Shown: piece after piece, positions 37,468-46,726 of the stretch
Position numbering within the stretch: the stretch's first letter is position 1
How the letters are laid out: each line of letters starts with the position of its first letter
Assembly: GCF_022812285.1 (NCBI RefSeq)
Contig: NZ_CP093300.1
Location: 1,674,001 to 1,738,000 of the forward strand
From: Alkalihalobacillus sp. LMS39
GTDB lineage: Bacteria > Bacillota > Bacilli > Bacillales > Bacillaceae_F
Length of the DNA: 64,000 nt
Direction: 5' to 3'
Notes under the pieces: model-generated
Told to the model about the DNA's origin: nothing
The model's input: only the letters and a program-made list of their open reading frames with translations
Database searches by the model: none
Translations under genes and position numbers: made by a program

Positions 37468-39750
37468 ATGTCACAACAAGTTCCTTTGCATGAGGATGAG
37501 ACTTCTTATATAAAAGGTGAAGTAAGTCATATTATTTTTCATAACCCAGATAATTATTATACGGTCGCTCAAGTGTTTGTTTTGCAGTCCTCTGAAAAGC
37601 TAAAAGAAAAGACCGTGCCAGTCGTTGGGATTCTGCCTACAGTAGAGCCGAATGGTGTTTATATTTTTAGTGGGGATTTTGCAGAACATCCACGCTTTGG
37701 GCTTCAGTTTAAAGTCAATGCATTTTCAAGAGATGTTCCAAGAACTGCAGCTGGTGTCATTCAATTTTTGTCAAGCGATCGTTTTCCTGGAATCGGGAAA
37801 AAAACAGCAGAAACCGTAGTCGAAGCGCTTGGAGAAAAAGCGTTATCGAAAATTTTAGCCGACCGCAATGTGCTTCAAGATGTTCCTAAATTGCCAGCAG
37901 ACAAGGCGGCTGTTTTATATAATCAACTTGTTGAATTTCAAGGGGTTGAACAATTAATTACCGAATTATCACAGTATGGTTTTGGTTTAGAATTGACGAT
38001 GAAAATATTTCAAACGTATAAAGAAGAGGCACTTACGATTATTCGCTCAAGTCCATACAAGCTTATTCATGATGTGGAAGGGATTGGATTTAAACGGGCT
38101 GATTTATTAGGGGAAGCGATTGGATTAACGGGAAATCATCCTGACCGAATTAAAGCAGGGTGTGTTTATTTTCTTCATGAGTTATGCATGCAAGAAGGTC
38201 ATGTGTTTCTATACAAACATGATTTATGTAAAGAAGTAAGCTCCATGTTATCGTCTGAGACTGTTGTGATCGAAGAGGCAGAGGTTTCCACACAATTACT
38301 TGCCTTACATGAAGAAGATAAAATAGTGATGGAAGAAGAGCGTGTCTACTTATCTTCATTATTTTTTGCGGAAAAAGGTATCGTCACAAACGTTAAACGA
38401 TTAATAAACAGTGAAAAAGATAATGAATATCCTGAATCAGAGTTTTACAAGGCGTTAGGTGAACTTGAAGAGCTAGAAAAAATGGAGTATGCACCAACGC
38501 AAAGAGAAGCGATAAAAACAGCGATTACGTCACCAGCAATGATTTTAACCGGTGGACCAGGAACTGGGAAAACAACAGTCATAAAAGGAATTGTTGAAGT
38601 GTTTGCAAAGCTCCATGGTTATTCACTGGAACCAAAGGATTATAAAAAGGACGAGCCTTTCCCCGTGTTACTTGTTGCTCCTACAGGAAGGGCGGCGAAA
38701 CGAATGGGCGAAGCAACCGGATTACCTTCCCTTACCATTCATCGTTTATTAGGATGGAAAGGTGGCAATGGTGGTTTTGAACGTGATGAAGACAGTCCAC
38801 TAGAAGGCCGTTTACTCATTGTTGATGAAGTATCGATGGTCGATATTTGGTTAGCGAATCAATTATTTAAATCGATTCCTGATACGATGCAAGTTGTACT
38901 CGTAGGTGACCAAGACCAGCTACCTTCTGTTGGTCCAGGACAAGTATTACGGGATTTTATTGATGCAAATGTCATTCCCATTGTTGCTTTAACAGAGATT
39001 TATCGCCAGGCAGAAGGGTCGTCGATTATTGATTTAGCGCATGAAATTAAAAGTGGAACTCTTCCTGACAATTTTCATGTGCAACAAAAGGATCGAAGTT
39101 TTTTTCCATGTAGTATTCCGCAAGTTCACCAAGTCATTGAAAAAGTGTGTTCAAATGCAATGAAAAAAGGCTATAGTGCTAAAGAGATTCAAGTGTTAGC
39201 CCCAATGTACCGGGGAGTGGCAGGAATTGAAGAACTAAACCGTAAGTTGCAGCAATTATTTAACCCGAAAAAAGACGGCAGACGAGAGATTCAATTTGGT
39301 GATCTGATTTACAGAACAGGTGATATTGTATTGCAGTTAGTAAACAATCCCGAAGAACAAGTGTATAATGGGGACCGGGGTGAAATTGTCGCGATTTTTT
39401 ATGCGAAAGAAAACACTGAGAAGCAAGACCAAGTTCTCGTTTCCTTTGATGGAATTGAGATTTTATATACGAGGAAAGATTTAATTCAACTTACCCATGC
39501 GTATTGTACATCAATTCATAAAGCGCAAGGAAGTGAATTCCCGATCGTCATCATGCCTGTTGTAAAAGGATATCATCGGATGTTAAGAAGAAACCTTATT
39601 TATACAGGAGTAACAAGAGCAAAGCAATTTCTCATTTTGTGTGGTGAAATCGAGGCGTGGGAAATGGCAGCTAAACAACAAGGTGATGGTGAACGCCATT
39701 CGATGTTAGTAGATAAGCTAAAACAAACAGTTATGGAAAAAGCAGACTAG
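37468..39750 (+). CDS. recD2: RecD2 DNA helicase (RecD-like, YrrC)
   Basis: A 5' to 3' SF1B helicase not associated with RecBC. The 760-residue protein has the family N-terminal OB/HhH region (FPGIGKKTAETVVEALG near residue 108; LIHDVEGIGFKRADLLG near residue 195), Walker A LTGGPGTGKTT near residue 357, motif II LLIVDEVSMVDI, GDQDQLPSVGPGQVL, TEIYRQ and the C-terminal motif VI block GVTRAKQFLIL. ATG 37468 follows AGGGGCGACG. Genetic work in B. subtilis links RecD2 to fork restart and mismatch repair. Confidence 0.95.
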   Translation: MSQQVPLHEDETSYIKGEVSHIIFHNPDNYYTVAQVFVLQSSEKLKEKTVPVVGILPTVEPNGVYIFSGDFAEHPRFGLQFKVNAFSRDVPRTAAGVIQFLSSDRFPGIGKKTAETVVEALGEKALSKILADRNVLQDVPKLPADKAAVLYNQLVEFQGVEQLITELSQYGFGLELTMKIFQTYKEEALTIIRSSPYKLIHDVEGIGFKRADLLGEAIGLTGNHPDRIKAGCVYFLHELCMQEGHVFLYKHDLCKEVSSMLSSETVVIEEAEVSTQLLALHEEDKIVMEEERVYLSSLFFAEKGIVTNVKRLINSEKDNEYPESEFYKALGELEELEKMEYAPTQREAIKTAITSPAMILTGGPGTGKTTVIKGIVEVFAKLHGYSLEPKDYKKDEPFPVLLVAPTGRAAKRMGEATGLPSLTIHRLLGWKGGNGGFERDEDSPLEGRLLIVDEVSMVDIWLANQLFKSIPDTMQVVLVGDQDQLPSVGPGQVLRDFIDANVIPIVALTEIYRQAEGSSIIDLAHEIKSGTLPDNFHVQQKDRSFFPCSIPQVHQVIEKVCSNAMKKGYSAKEIQVLAPMYRGVAGIEELNRKLQQLFNPKKDGRREIQFGDLIYRTGDIVLQLVNNPEEQVYNGDRGEIVAIFYAKENTEKQDQVLVSFDGIEILYTRKDLIQLTHAYCTSIHKAQGSEFPIVIMPVVKGYHRMLRRNLIYTGVTRAKQFLILCGEIEAWEMAAKQQGDGERHSMLVDKLKQTVMEKAD

Positions 39751-39809
39751 CATGAACAATGCGTTAGCATCACATCCTATAAATGTTCGACAAAAGGTGG
39801 CGATGCACT

Positions 39810-40283
39810 TTGCGGACATTTCAAACGATTTGTGGGAAATCTGTATTCGACCAAACCAATGGAGTAGAGCTTGGTAAAATCGAAGATCTGTTTATCAATA
39901 AGCAAGGACAAGTGATTGGTTTTGTTTTGGATATTAAAGCATGGCTGCATAAAGACCAATTTGTTCCACTTGATGCAATTACAGGGTTTGGGCCAGATGG
40001 GATTATCATCAAAGGGAAAAAACATCTTACACGAGCAGACCATATCCATGAGTATACATTAAAGCAAGGCAAAAAGCGGATTGCTGGAATGCCACTCTTA
40101 ACAGTTGAGGGAGAAAAATTAGGGTTGGTAGAAGATGTATATTTCATGGAAGAAATGGGCAACATCGTAGGGTATGAAGTTACGGAAGGTTTACTTGCTG
40201 ATATAAAAGAAGGCAAAAAAGTCGTAAGGACGTCGAAGCCTTTATTATATGGCAAAGATATATTAATGATAAACCTCGAATAA
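39810..40283 (+). CDS. yrrD: PRC-barrel domain protein YrrD
   Basis: A 157-residue soluble protein containing two PRC-barrel domains: residues about 4-70 (GKSVFDQTNGVELGKIEDLFIN and GFVLDIKAW) and about 88-155 (GMPLLTVEGEKLGLVEDVYFMEE and GYEVTEGLL). TTG 39810 is taken as start because AAAGGTGG lies 8 bases before it and the protein then begins MRTFQT, as B. subtilis YrrD begins MRTF. Function is unknown. Two small genes follow in the same direction. Confidence 0.85.
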   Translation: MRTFQTICGKSVFDQTNGVELGKIEDLFINKQGQVIGFVLDIKAWLHKDQFVPLDAITGFGPDGIIIKGKKHLTRADHIHEYTLKQGKKRIAGMPLLTVEGEKLGLVEDVYFMEEMGNIVGYEVTEGLLADIKEGKKVVRTSKPLLYGKDILMINLE

Positions 40284-40298
40284 AGGAGGCCCTACACG

Positions 40299-40487
40299 AT
40301 GCAATGCCCAAACTGTAATTGCAAAGACATTGGAAAAATTGGTACGAACCAATACTATTGTTGGAATTGCTTTGTTGAGATGACGATTACGAAAGGCAAG
40401 CTTTCACTCCATCAAGTCGAAGAAGATGGTTCCCTAAGCTCATTGGATGACTTATTTGAAGATGTCGATATGCAAGTCGAAATGTAG
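40299..40487 (+). CDS. Small zinc-ribbon protein
   Basis: A 62-residue protein with two CxxC-type pairs close to the N-terminus (MQCPNCNCKDIGKIG then YYCWNCFVEM), giving a treble-clef/zinc-ribbon pattern, and an acidic C-terminal tail. The start ATG follows AAAGGAGGCCC. It lies 15 bases after yrrD and 19 before the next small gene, so the three are probably one transcription unit. A partner or target is not apparent. Confidence 0.8.
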   Translation: MQCPNCNCKDIGKIGTNQYYCWNCFVEMTITKGKLSLHQVEEDGSLSSLDDLFEDVDMQVEM

Positions 40488-40506
40488 TAAAAAAGGGGTG
40501 TTTGAC

Positions 40507-40689
40507 ATGCGCGGAATGCTATTAGCTGTTGGTTTAGGTGTAGCGGCTTATACGATGAGAGACAAGAAAAGCCGCAACCGAATGACAGATATGATTAAAC
40601 CAATCAAAAACATGAATTTCCAAGCGATGATGCCTGAAAAGTCGACAATGAAACGAGTAACGAGAAAAATAACAAAAGCAATTGCATAA
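40507..40689 (+). CDS. Small basic membrane-anchored protein (DUF3918/YrzQ-like)
   Basis: A 60-residue protein with a short N-terminal hydrophobic segment (GMLLAVGLGVAAYTM) followed by a very basic region (RDKKSRNRM and MKRVTRKITKA). ATG 40507 follows AAAAAGGGGTG; longer readings of this frame would begin inside the zinc-ribbon gene. It resembles the short DUF3918 proteins of bacilli at the same location, but that match is from memory. A terminator follows directly. Confidence 0.7.
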   Translation: MRGMLLAVGLGVAAYTMRDKKSRNRMTDMIKPIKNMNFQAMMPEKSTMKRVTRKITKAIA

Positions 40690-40699
40690 TCATAAGTTC

Positions 40700-40743
40700 G
40701 TTGTTCTAAGAAAGGATTTCTTTTCTTAGAACAACTTTTTTTG
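40700..40743 (+). terminator. Intrinsic terminator after the small basic gene
   Basis: GTTGTTCTAAGAAA (40700-40713) pairs with TTTCTTAGAACAAC (40722-40735), followed by T8. Confidence 0.88.
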
Positions 40744-40748
40744 TTTAA

Positions 40749-40832
40749 AGATAAGAAATAATTTTGTTCTAGCAAAAGCGGGCAATGCCCCGCACTTCGC
40801 TTGAAACGAAAAGACGCTCCCGGGTTTTTCTT
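40749..40832 (+). repeat. Dispersed modular repeat, copy with internal deletion
   Basis: Begins AGATAAGAAATAATTTTG and TTCTAGCA like the copy at 59297, then jumps to the 3' blocks AAAGCGGGC, CCGCACTTCGCTTGAAACG and AAAAGACGCTCCCG seen at 16700-16768. The middle blocks are missing. Confidence 0.75.
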
Positions 40833-40937
40833 ATTTGCCCAATCCTTGTCCAACAACGATTCGGTCTCCTTATCGACCACTAGCTTCTCCATTCATAAAA
40901 TTTGGATTGATGAGCAAAATATCGGTATGGAGGGGGT

Positions 40938-42014
40938 ATGATGGAAAAAACAACAAGTACTCAATGGTTAATTCGCTTTTCGGCAATGTTTATTTTACTA
41001 TTATGTTTGTTTTTAATCATGAAATTATCACCCGTTTGGCTCCCAATATTACAATTGCTTGTTCGGGTTGCGATTCCTTTTTTAATTGCAGGACTAATTA
41101 CGTATTTATTGCACCCGATAATTGAAAATTTTCATGGCATGGGAATTCCCCGTCCAATTGCTGTTCTTATTATTTATTTTTTGTTTTTTGGTGGGATAAC
41201 GTATGCCATAGTAAGGGGTACCCCATACATTATTGAGCAATTTCGGATGTTCATTGAACAACTACCTTATTACATTGAAAGCTTTCAAAGATGGATTGAT
41301 TTATTTACACGACATATTGCTGTTTTACCAGAAGGTGTTCAAGTCCAGTTAGAAGAATGGCTTCAAGGGCTTGAAGGGACAGTGGAAGACCTTGTTGAAC
41401 GAGGGATAGAGGTTTTAAAAGGACTTGTAAATTCGTTTATTTATTTTATCATTATTCCTTTTCTTGTCTTTTATTTATTGAAGGATTTTAAATTAATTGA
41501 AAAAGTAGCTTGGTATTTAACTCCAAAACAATGGAGAAAAGAAGGGGTCGCACTTGTTCGTGATATTGACCAATCTTTTGGCAATTATATTCGTGGACAA
41601 ATCCTTGTTTCATTAAGTGTTGGTATTTTAGCGACGATTGGGCTATGGTTAATTGGGATGCCATACCCTGTTTTATTAGGGATGTTTATAGGAATGATGG
41701 ACATCATTCCTTACTTTGGTGCCTTTATGGGAGCTGTTCCTGCTGTCATTGTAGCAGCATTGCAATCTTGGCAAATGCTTTTGTTTACAGTGTTAGTTAT
41801 TTTTGTCCTCCAACAAATTGAAGGGAATATCCTATCTCCTGTTATTGTTGGAAAGACTCTTCATTTACATCCAGTTCTTATTATGCTTGCTCTTATAGTC
41901 GGAATTGAAATTGGGGGTATTCTTGGGCTTGTTTTGGCCGTACCGACTTTAGCAATCCTCAAAGTCATTATTTTGCATGTGCGAACAAATATTAGTGAAC
42001 CATTCCATGACTAA
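40938..42014 (+). CDS. yrrI: AI-2E family transporter (YrrI)
   Basis: A 358-residue membrane protein of the AI-2E (PerM) family with about eight helices: two near the N-terminus, a cytoplasmic-like amphipathic stretch from residue 110 to 155, and a C-terminal cluster with PYFGAFMGAVPAVIVAAL and LQQIEGNILSPVIVGKTLHLHPVLIMLALI, the family hallmark. Homologues export autoinducer or act as Na+/H+ antiporters, so the substrate is open. ATG 40941 fits the GGAGGGGG site better than 40938; they differ by one residue. It precedes alaS as in B. subtilis. Confidence 0.88.
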   Translation: MMEKTTSTQWLIRFSAMFILLLCLFLIMKLSPVWLPILQLLVRVAIPFLIAGLITYLLHPIIENFHGMGIPRPIAVLIIYFLFFGGITYAIVRGTPYIIEQFRMFIEQLPYYIESFQRWIDLFTRHIAVLPEGVQVQLEEWLQGLEGTVEDLVERGIEVLKGLVNSFIYFIIIPFLVFYLLKDFKLIEKVAWYLTPKQWRKEGVALVRDIDQSFGNYIRGQILVSLSVGILATIGLWLIGMPYPVLLGMFIGMMDIIPYFGAFMGAVPAVIVAALQSWQMLLFTVLVIFVLQQIEGNILSPVIVGKTLHLHPVLIMLALIVGIEIGGILGLVLAVPTLAILKVIILHVRTNISEPFHD

Positions 42015-42018
42015 GACA

Positions 42019-42047
42019 TTGACAAGAGTTCATAGCATTTTTATAAT
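42019..42047 (+). promoter_or_regulatory. Perfect-consensus sigma-A promoter for alaS
   Basis: TTGACA (42019-42024), a 17-base spacer and TATAAT (42042-42047): a full consensus match. It feeds the T-box leader. Confidence 0.88.
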
Positions 42048-42053
42048 AAGATT

Positions 42054-42306
42054 GACAAATGAATGAGTGGAAACACGTTGATGGAACAAAGTATGTTACA
42101 GCCCGTATGAAAGAGAGACACTTCCTTGGCTGAAAGAAGTGTTATACGAAGAGTAACGGAAAAGCTATTCCGAAGTGCAGGAAAAAAACCTGCCGTTACG
42201 CCGCGTTATGGCAATTAAGGTGATAAATGTTTAAAGGCATTTGTAACCAGGGTGGTACCGCGTGATAACTCTCGTCCCTGTTTGTTTGGGGCAAGAGTTT
42301 TTTTTG
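42054..42306 (+). ncRNA. T-box leader of alaS
   Basis: The T-box word AGGGTGGTACCGCG is at 42249-42262. The terminator AACTCTCGTCCC...GGGGCAAGAGTT with T8 is at 42267-42305. Upstream are the AGAGAG-type stem I segments and a region with GCT (near 42167) that may hold the alanine specifier. Uncharged tRNA-Ala would favour read-through. Confidence 0.92.
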
Positions 42307-42373
42307 TGTTCTTTCGTTGGTGTAAAATGGTAAAAATGAGGATACGATGTGTAACATTAAAGGAGGAAATGGA

Positions 42374-45004
42374 ATGAAGTATTTATCGTCTGCACAAGTT
42401 AGGCAAATGTTTTTAGACTTTTTTAAAGAAAAGGGCCATGATATTGAACCAAGTGCATCCTTAGTCCCGATTGAGGATCCAACATTACTTTGGATTAATA
42501 GTGGGGTTGCTACTCTAAAAAAATATTTTGATGGCCGTGTAATACCACAAAACCCACGCATTACAAATGCCCAAAAGTCAATCCGAACAAATGATATTGA
42601 AAATGTTGGAAAAACAGCTCGTCACCATACGTTTTTTGAAATGTTAGGGAATTTTTCCATTGGTGACTATTTTAAAGAAGAATCAATAATTTGGGCTTGG
42701 GAGTTTTTAACGAGTGAAAAATGGATTGGCTTTGATCCTGAAAAGCTTTCCGTAACTGTTCATCCTGAAGATAGTGAAGCTTATGACATTTGGAGTGAAA
42801 AAATTGGTGTTCCAGCAGAAAGAATAATTCGGTTAGAAGGAAACTTTTGGGATATCGGAGAAGGTCCAAGTGGTCCAAATACAGAAATCTTTTATGATCG
42901 TGGAGAACAGTATGGCGATGATAAAAATGACCCAGAGCTTTATCCGGGAGGAGAAAATGAGCGTTATTTAGAAGTATGGAATTTAGTATTTTCTCAATTT
43001 AATCATAATCCAGATGGTACATACACACCGCTTCCAAAGAAAAATATTGATACAGGCATGGGATTAGAACGTATGGTATCTGTTATTCAAGATGTACCAA
43101 CGAACTATGATACTGATTTGTTTATGCCTACGATTAAAGCAACGGAACAATTAACATCGGTTTCATACGGGTCAAATGTTGAGACAGATGTTGCTTTTAA
43201 AGTCATTGCCGATCATATCCGTACAGTAGCCTTTGCGATTGGAGACGGGGCGTTACCATCGAATGAAGGTCGAGGCTATGTGTTGCGAAGATTATTACGA
43301 CGTGCTGTACGTTACGCAAAGTTAATTAATATTGATCGTCCATTTATGTATGAACTTGTTCCTGTTGTTGGCGATATTATGGTCGATTTCTATCCAGAAG
43401 TGAAAGAAAAAACAGAGTTCATTCAAAAAGTTATAAAAAATGAGGAAGAACGTTTCCATGAAACATTACACGATGGTTTAAACATATTAGCCAAAATCAT
43501 TTCTGAAACAAAATCAAACGTCATCTCAGGAAAAGATGTGTTCCGTCTTTATGATACGTACGGTTTTCCAGTCGATTTAACAGAGGAATATGTCGAGGAA
43601 AAAGGGTTCACGATTAACCGTGAAGAGTTTGAACAAGAAATGGAACAACAACGAGACAGAGCAAGAGCAGCAAGACAAGATACAGGTTCTATGCAAGTTC
43701 AAGACCAGCTCCTAGGTGAAATAAAAGTAGAGAGTCAATTTGTCGGCTATGAACAGCTTCAAACAGAATCAGTGATTGAGCTCATGATTAAAGAAAAAGA
43801 GAAAACCGACTATGCAGGTGTTGATGATGAAGTAACGATTATATTAAATACAACACCGTTTTATGCTGAAAGTGGTGGACAAATTGCTGATAAAGGGCAG
43901 TTGTTTGGAGATGGTGTCATTGCAAAAGTAACAGATGTTCAAAAAGCACCGAATGGACAAAACCTTCACTATGTCACCATCGTAAAAGGTACATTGAAAA
44001 CAGGGATGACAGTAACAGCGACTGTTGAAGAAACAAATCGTCATGGCATTGTGAAAAACCATACGGCGACACATTTGCTTCACCAAGCATTAAAAGATAC
44101 GTTAGGGGAACATGTTAACCAAGCAGGTTCTTTAGTTTCAGAAGAACGCTTACGCTTTGACTTTTCTCATTTTGGTCAAATTTCAGAAGAGGAAATTGAA
44201 AAAATTGAAAGCATTGTAAATGAAAAAATTTGGGATCGAATTTCGGTCGATATTATGAATAAAAACTTAGAAGAAGCGAAAGCGATGGGAGCAATGGCTC
44301 TTTTCGGTGAAAAATATGGTGATGTCGTTCGTGTTGTTCAAGTTGGAGAATACAGCTTAGAATTATGTGGTGGTTGTCATGTTAAAAATACAGCTGAAAT
44401 TGGTTTGTTCAAAATTATATCAGAATCAGGTATTGGTGCGGGCATTCGCCGAATCGAAGCCGTGACAGGAAAAGGCGCTTATGAATTTATCAGTAGCCAG
44501 CTTGAATTGCTTCAAGAAGTTGCCCAAAGTGTAAAAGCGAAAAATGTGAAAGACGTCCCAACTCGTGTGAACGGATTGCAACAACAAATTAAAGAATTAC
44601 AGCGTGAAAATGAATCTCTTGCTTCAAAATTGGGTAATATGGAGGCAGGGAATTTAATCAATGAGTTCGAAACAGTAAATGGAGTTTCACTACTTGCCAA
44701 AAAGGTAGCAGCAAATGATATGGATAATCTCCGTTCGATCGTTGATACATTGAAATCAAAAATAGAGACAGGTATGATTGTTCTTGGAGCAACAAATGGT
44801 GATAAAGTCAATATTGTAGCAGCTGTTTCAAAAGATTTAATTGATCAAGGGTACCATGCAGGAAAACTTGTGAAAGAAGTAGCCACACGATGCGGTGGAG
44901 GTGGCGGTGGTCGTCCAGATATGGCCCAAGCAGGTGGGAAAAACCCTGAGAAGTTGGATGACGCACTGAATTTTGTTCGACAATATGTAGAATCAATTTC
45001 CTAA
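42374..45004 (+). CDS. alaS: Alanyl-tRNA synthetase
   Basis: An 876-residue class II synthetase with all domains: catalytic core (residues 1-240, [20 protein letters not shown] and the motif 2 block [21 protein letters not shown]), tRNA-recognition helices, the editing domain with zinc ligands [11 protein letters not shown] (near residue 567) and CGGCH (near residue 670), and the C-Ala domain with the glycine-rich [19 protein letters not shown] 42374 follows AAAGGAGGAAATGG; an earlier in-frame ATG would lie upstream of this site. ireB follows after about 90 bases. Confidence 0.97.
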   Translation: MKYLSSAQVRQMFLDFFKEKGHDIEPSASLVPIEDPTLLWINSGVATLKKYFDGRVIPQNPRITNAQKSIRTNDIENVGKTARHHTFFEMLGNFSIGDYFKEESIIWAWEFLTSEKWIGFDPEKLSVTVHPEDSEAYDIWSEKIGVPAERIIRLEGNFWDIGEGPSGPNTEIFYDRGEQYGDDKNDPELYPGGENERYLEVWNLVFSQFNHNPDGTYTPLPKKNIDTGMGLERMVSVIQDVPTNYDTDLFMPTIKATEQLTSVSYGSNVETDVAFKVIADHIRTVAFAIGDGALPSNEGRGYVLRRLLRRAVRYAKLINIDRPFMYELVPVVGDIMVDFYPEVKEKTEFIQKVIKNEEERFHETLHDGLNILAKIISETKSNVISGKDVFRLYDTYGFPVDLTEEYVEEKGFTINREEFEQEMEQQRDRARAARQDTGSMQVQDQLLGEIKVESQFVGYEQLQTESVIELMIKEKEKTDYAGVDDEVTIILNTTPFYAESGGQIADKGQLFGDGVIAKVTDVQKAPNGQNLHYVTIVKGTLKTGMTVTATVEETNRHGIVKNHTATHLLHQALKDTLGEHVNQAGSLVSEERLRFDFSHFGQISEEEIEKIESIVNEKIWDRISVDIMNKNLEEAKAMGAMALFGEKYGDVVRVVQVGEYSLELCGGCHVKNTAEIGLFKIISESGIGAGIRRIEAVTGKGAYEFISSQLELLQEVAQSVKAKNVKDVPTRVNGLQQQIKELQRENESLASKLGNMEAGNLINEFETVNGVSLLAKKVAANDMDNLRSIVDTLKSKIETGMIVLGATNGDKVNIVAAVSKDLIDQGYHAGKLVKEVATRCGGGGGGRPDMAQAGGKNPEKLDDALNFVRQYVESIS

Positions 45005-45036
45005 ATAACCATTTATAGTGTACAATGAGGGTAAGT

Positions 45037-45064
45037 ACCATGTATTGGGAACAATACCCATGGT
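45037..45064. promoter_or_regulatory. Inverted repeat upstream of ireB
   Basis: ACCATGTATTG and CAATACCCATGGT form an interrupted palindrome about 35 bases before the ireB start and just downstream of a TGTACAAT -10-like element (45019-45026). It could be an operator or an mRNA hairpin; the sequence alone does not say. Confidence 0.35.
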
Positions 45065-45096
45065 TAATAGGGCAGTTTTAGAAAGAGGTGTTTGTG

Positions 45097-45366
45097 ATGG
45101 GCTCAATGGATAATACTATGAAGTTTAATTTTCAAGATGACACAGTCGATGTTGATGTCCAAGAAGTACTGTTTTCTGTATATAAAGCTCTTGAAGAAAA
45201 AGGGTATAATCCGATCAACCAAATTGTTGGTTACTTATTATCTGGGGATCCAGCTTATATTCCACGTCATAATGATGCTCGAACATTAATTCGTAAATTA
45301 GAACGAGATGAGCTAATTGAAGAATTAGTTAAGTCTTATTTGTCACAGCACCAAAAGGAGAAGTAA
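45097..45366 (+). CDS. ireB: IreB family regulatory protein (YrzL)
   Basis: An 89-residue protein of the IreB/DUF965 family, recognised by [21 protein letters not shown] and [20 protein letters not shown]. In Enterococcus, IreB is a substrate of the IreK Ser/Thr kinase affecting cephalosporin tolerance; in bacilli the role is not established. ATG 45097 follows AGAGGTG; an in-frame GTG at 45088 is the ribosome site itself. The stop overlaps ruvX by one base, as in B. subtilis yrzL-yrrK. Confidence 0.92.
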   Translation: MGSMDNTMKFNFQDDTVDVDVQEVLFSVYKALEEKGYNPINQIVGYLLSGDPAYIPRHNDARTLIRKLERDELIEELVKSYLSQHQKEK

Positions 45367-45785
45367 TGAGAATTTTGGGATTAGATGTAGGGACAAAAAC
45401 GATAGGAATCGCAATGAGTGATGAGCTTGGATGGACTGCACAAGGTTTGGATACACTAATGCGGAACCCTGAGAATGAGCAAGAGGACTTCGACAAACTT
45501 GTGTCTATCGCAGAAGAATATTCGATTTCAAAAATTGTGGTCGGGTTACCGAAAAACATGAATGGAACGATTGGACCGAGTGGAGAAGCTTGTCAACAAT
45601 TTGCTGAGAAATTAAAAACGTTCTTATCTTGCCCTATCATTTTATGGGATGAACGTCTTACAACAATGGCAGCAGAAAAGATGCTTATTTCAGCAGATGT
45701 CAGCCGGAAAAAGAGAAAAAAAGTCATTGATAAAATGGCTGCGGTATTAATTTTGCAAGGGTACTTAGATAATCAGAAATATTAA
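45366..45785 (+). CDS. ruvX: YqgF/RuvX family RNase H-like nuclease (YrrK)
   Basis: A 139-residue RNase H-fold protein with the N-terminal [19 protein letters not shown], the central [16 protein letters not shown] and the C-terminal [14 protein letters not shown] block, the acidic residues of which form the two-metal site. It has been described as a putative Holliday junction resolvase and, in E. coli (YqgF), as acting on pre-16S rRNA; the substrate here is not settled. ATG 45366 overlaps the ireB stop. yrzB follows 18 bases on. Confidence 0.93.
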   Translation: MRILGLDVGTKTIGIAMSDELGWTAQGLDTLMRNPENEQEDFDKLVSIAEEYSISKIVVGLPKNMNGTIGPSGEACQQFAEKLKTFLSCPIILWDERLTTMAAEKMLISADVSRKKRKKVIDKMAAVLILQGYLDNQKY

Positions 45786-45803
45786 TAATAAGAGGTGCTA
45801 AAG

Positions 45804-46109
45804 ATGGGACAAGAAGAAAAAGATCATATTATTATTCCAGATGAAAATGGAGACGAGCATTTATTTGAAGAGTTATTTACTTTTTCAGTTGATGAAACAG
45901 GTAAATCATATATTTTACTAGTTCCAGTTGGAGAAAGTGAAGAGGATGACGACGAAGAAGGAACTGAAGTTGTCGCTTTCCGCTATGAAGAAAAAGACGA
46001 AGAAGACAGCGATATCGCCCTTTACCCAATCGAAACAGACGAAGAATGGGAAATGGTAGAAGAAATGCTTAATACATTTACTGAAAATGAAATGGCAGAC
46101 GACGAATAA
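45804..46109 (+). CDS. yrzB: DUF1292 protein YrzB
   Basis: A 101-residue, highly acidic, soluble protein of the DUF1292 family (DENGDEHLFEELFTFSVDETGKSY, shortened, and AFRYEEKDEEDSDIALYPIETDEEWEMVEEML). ATG 45804 follows AAGAGGTGC; an in-frame GTG at 45795 is within that site. It closes the alaS-ireB-ruvX-yrzB group and is followed by a terminator. The function is unknown. Confidence 0.9.
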   Translation: MGQEEKDHIIIPDENGDEHLFEELFTFSVDETGKSYILLVPVGESEEDDDEEGTEVVAFRYEEKDEEDSDIALYPIETDEEWEMVEEMLNTFTENEMADDE

Positions 46110-46118
46110 AGAGGAAAA

Positions 46119-46155
46119 GGGCTCAATTCAAATAAAATGAATTGGGCTTTTTTTT
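46119..46155 (+). terminator. Intrinsic terminator after yrzB
   Basis: GCTCAATTC (46121-46129) pairs with GAATTGGGC (46139-46147) with one T-G pair, followed by T9. Confidence 0.88.
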
Positions 46156-46228
46156 ATGCTTTTTTAAGTCTTATGGAGTTGATGTGTAAATGTTACATGG
46201 TGATATTACGATATTCATTAATACTAGC

Positions 46229-46592
46229 GATGAAGGACAAAATAAGGAGTAAATGAAGCGAAAGTGTCCTTCATAAAGGCGATGAAGGACAAAACGAGGA
46301 GAAAACGAAGCCAAAGTGTCCTTCATAAAGGTGATGAAGGACAAAACGAGGAGAAAACGAAGCCAAAGTGTCCTTCATAAAGGTGATGAAGGACAAAACG
46401 AGGAGAAAACGAAGCCAAAGTGTCCTTCATAAAGGTGATGAAGGACAAAACGAGGAGAAAACGAAGCCGAAGTGTCCTTCATAAAGGCGATGAAGGACAA
46501 AACGAGGAGAAAATGAAGCCAAAGTGTCCTTCATAAAGGCGATGAAGGACAAAATAAGGAGAAAATGAAGCCGAAGTGTCCTTCATAAAGGT
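46229..46592. repeat. Seven exact-length 52-bp tandem repeats with internal hairpins
   Basis: Units start at 46229, 46281, 46333, 46385, 46437, 46489 and 46541 with no length variation; an eighth begins GATGAA and degenerates. Each unit contains ATGAAGGACA and TGTCCTTCAT as a 10-bp inverted repeat around a 24-30 base purine-rich loop. Differences between units are single-base (AACGAGG/AATAAGG, CCAAAG/CCGAAG). The array lies between yrzB and mltG. 52 is not a multiple of three, so it is not a protein repeat. Confidence 0.95.
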
Positions 46593-46726
46593 GATGAAAA
46601 TCTACAATATCCCCCTGCTACTAACAAAATAACCGATTATTCGATAATAACTGAGAATTTATTGTAAAATTCTACGAAATGGCTATCAATTTATAGTATA
46701 ATGGACAAGATGGAAGGGGGAGGCCC

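Noticed and set aside
46229-46592. CRISPR array
   Set aside because: The whole 52-bp unit repeats without unique spacers and there are no cas genes nearby.
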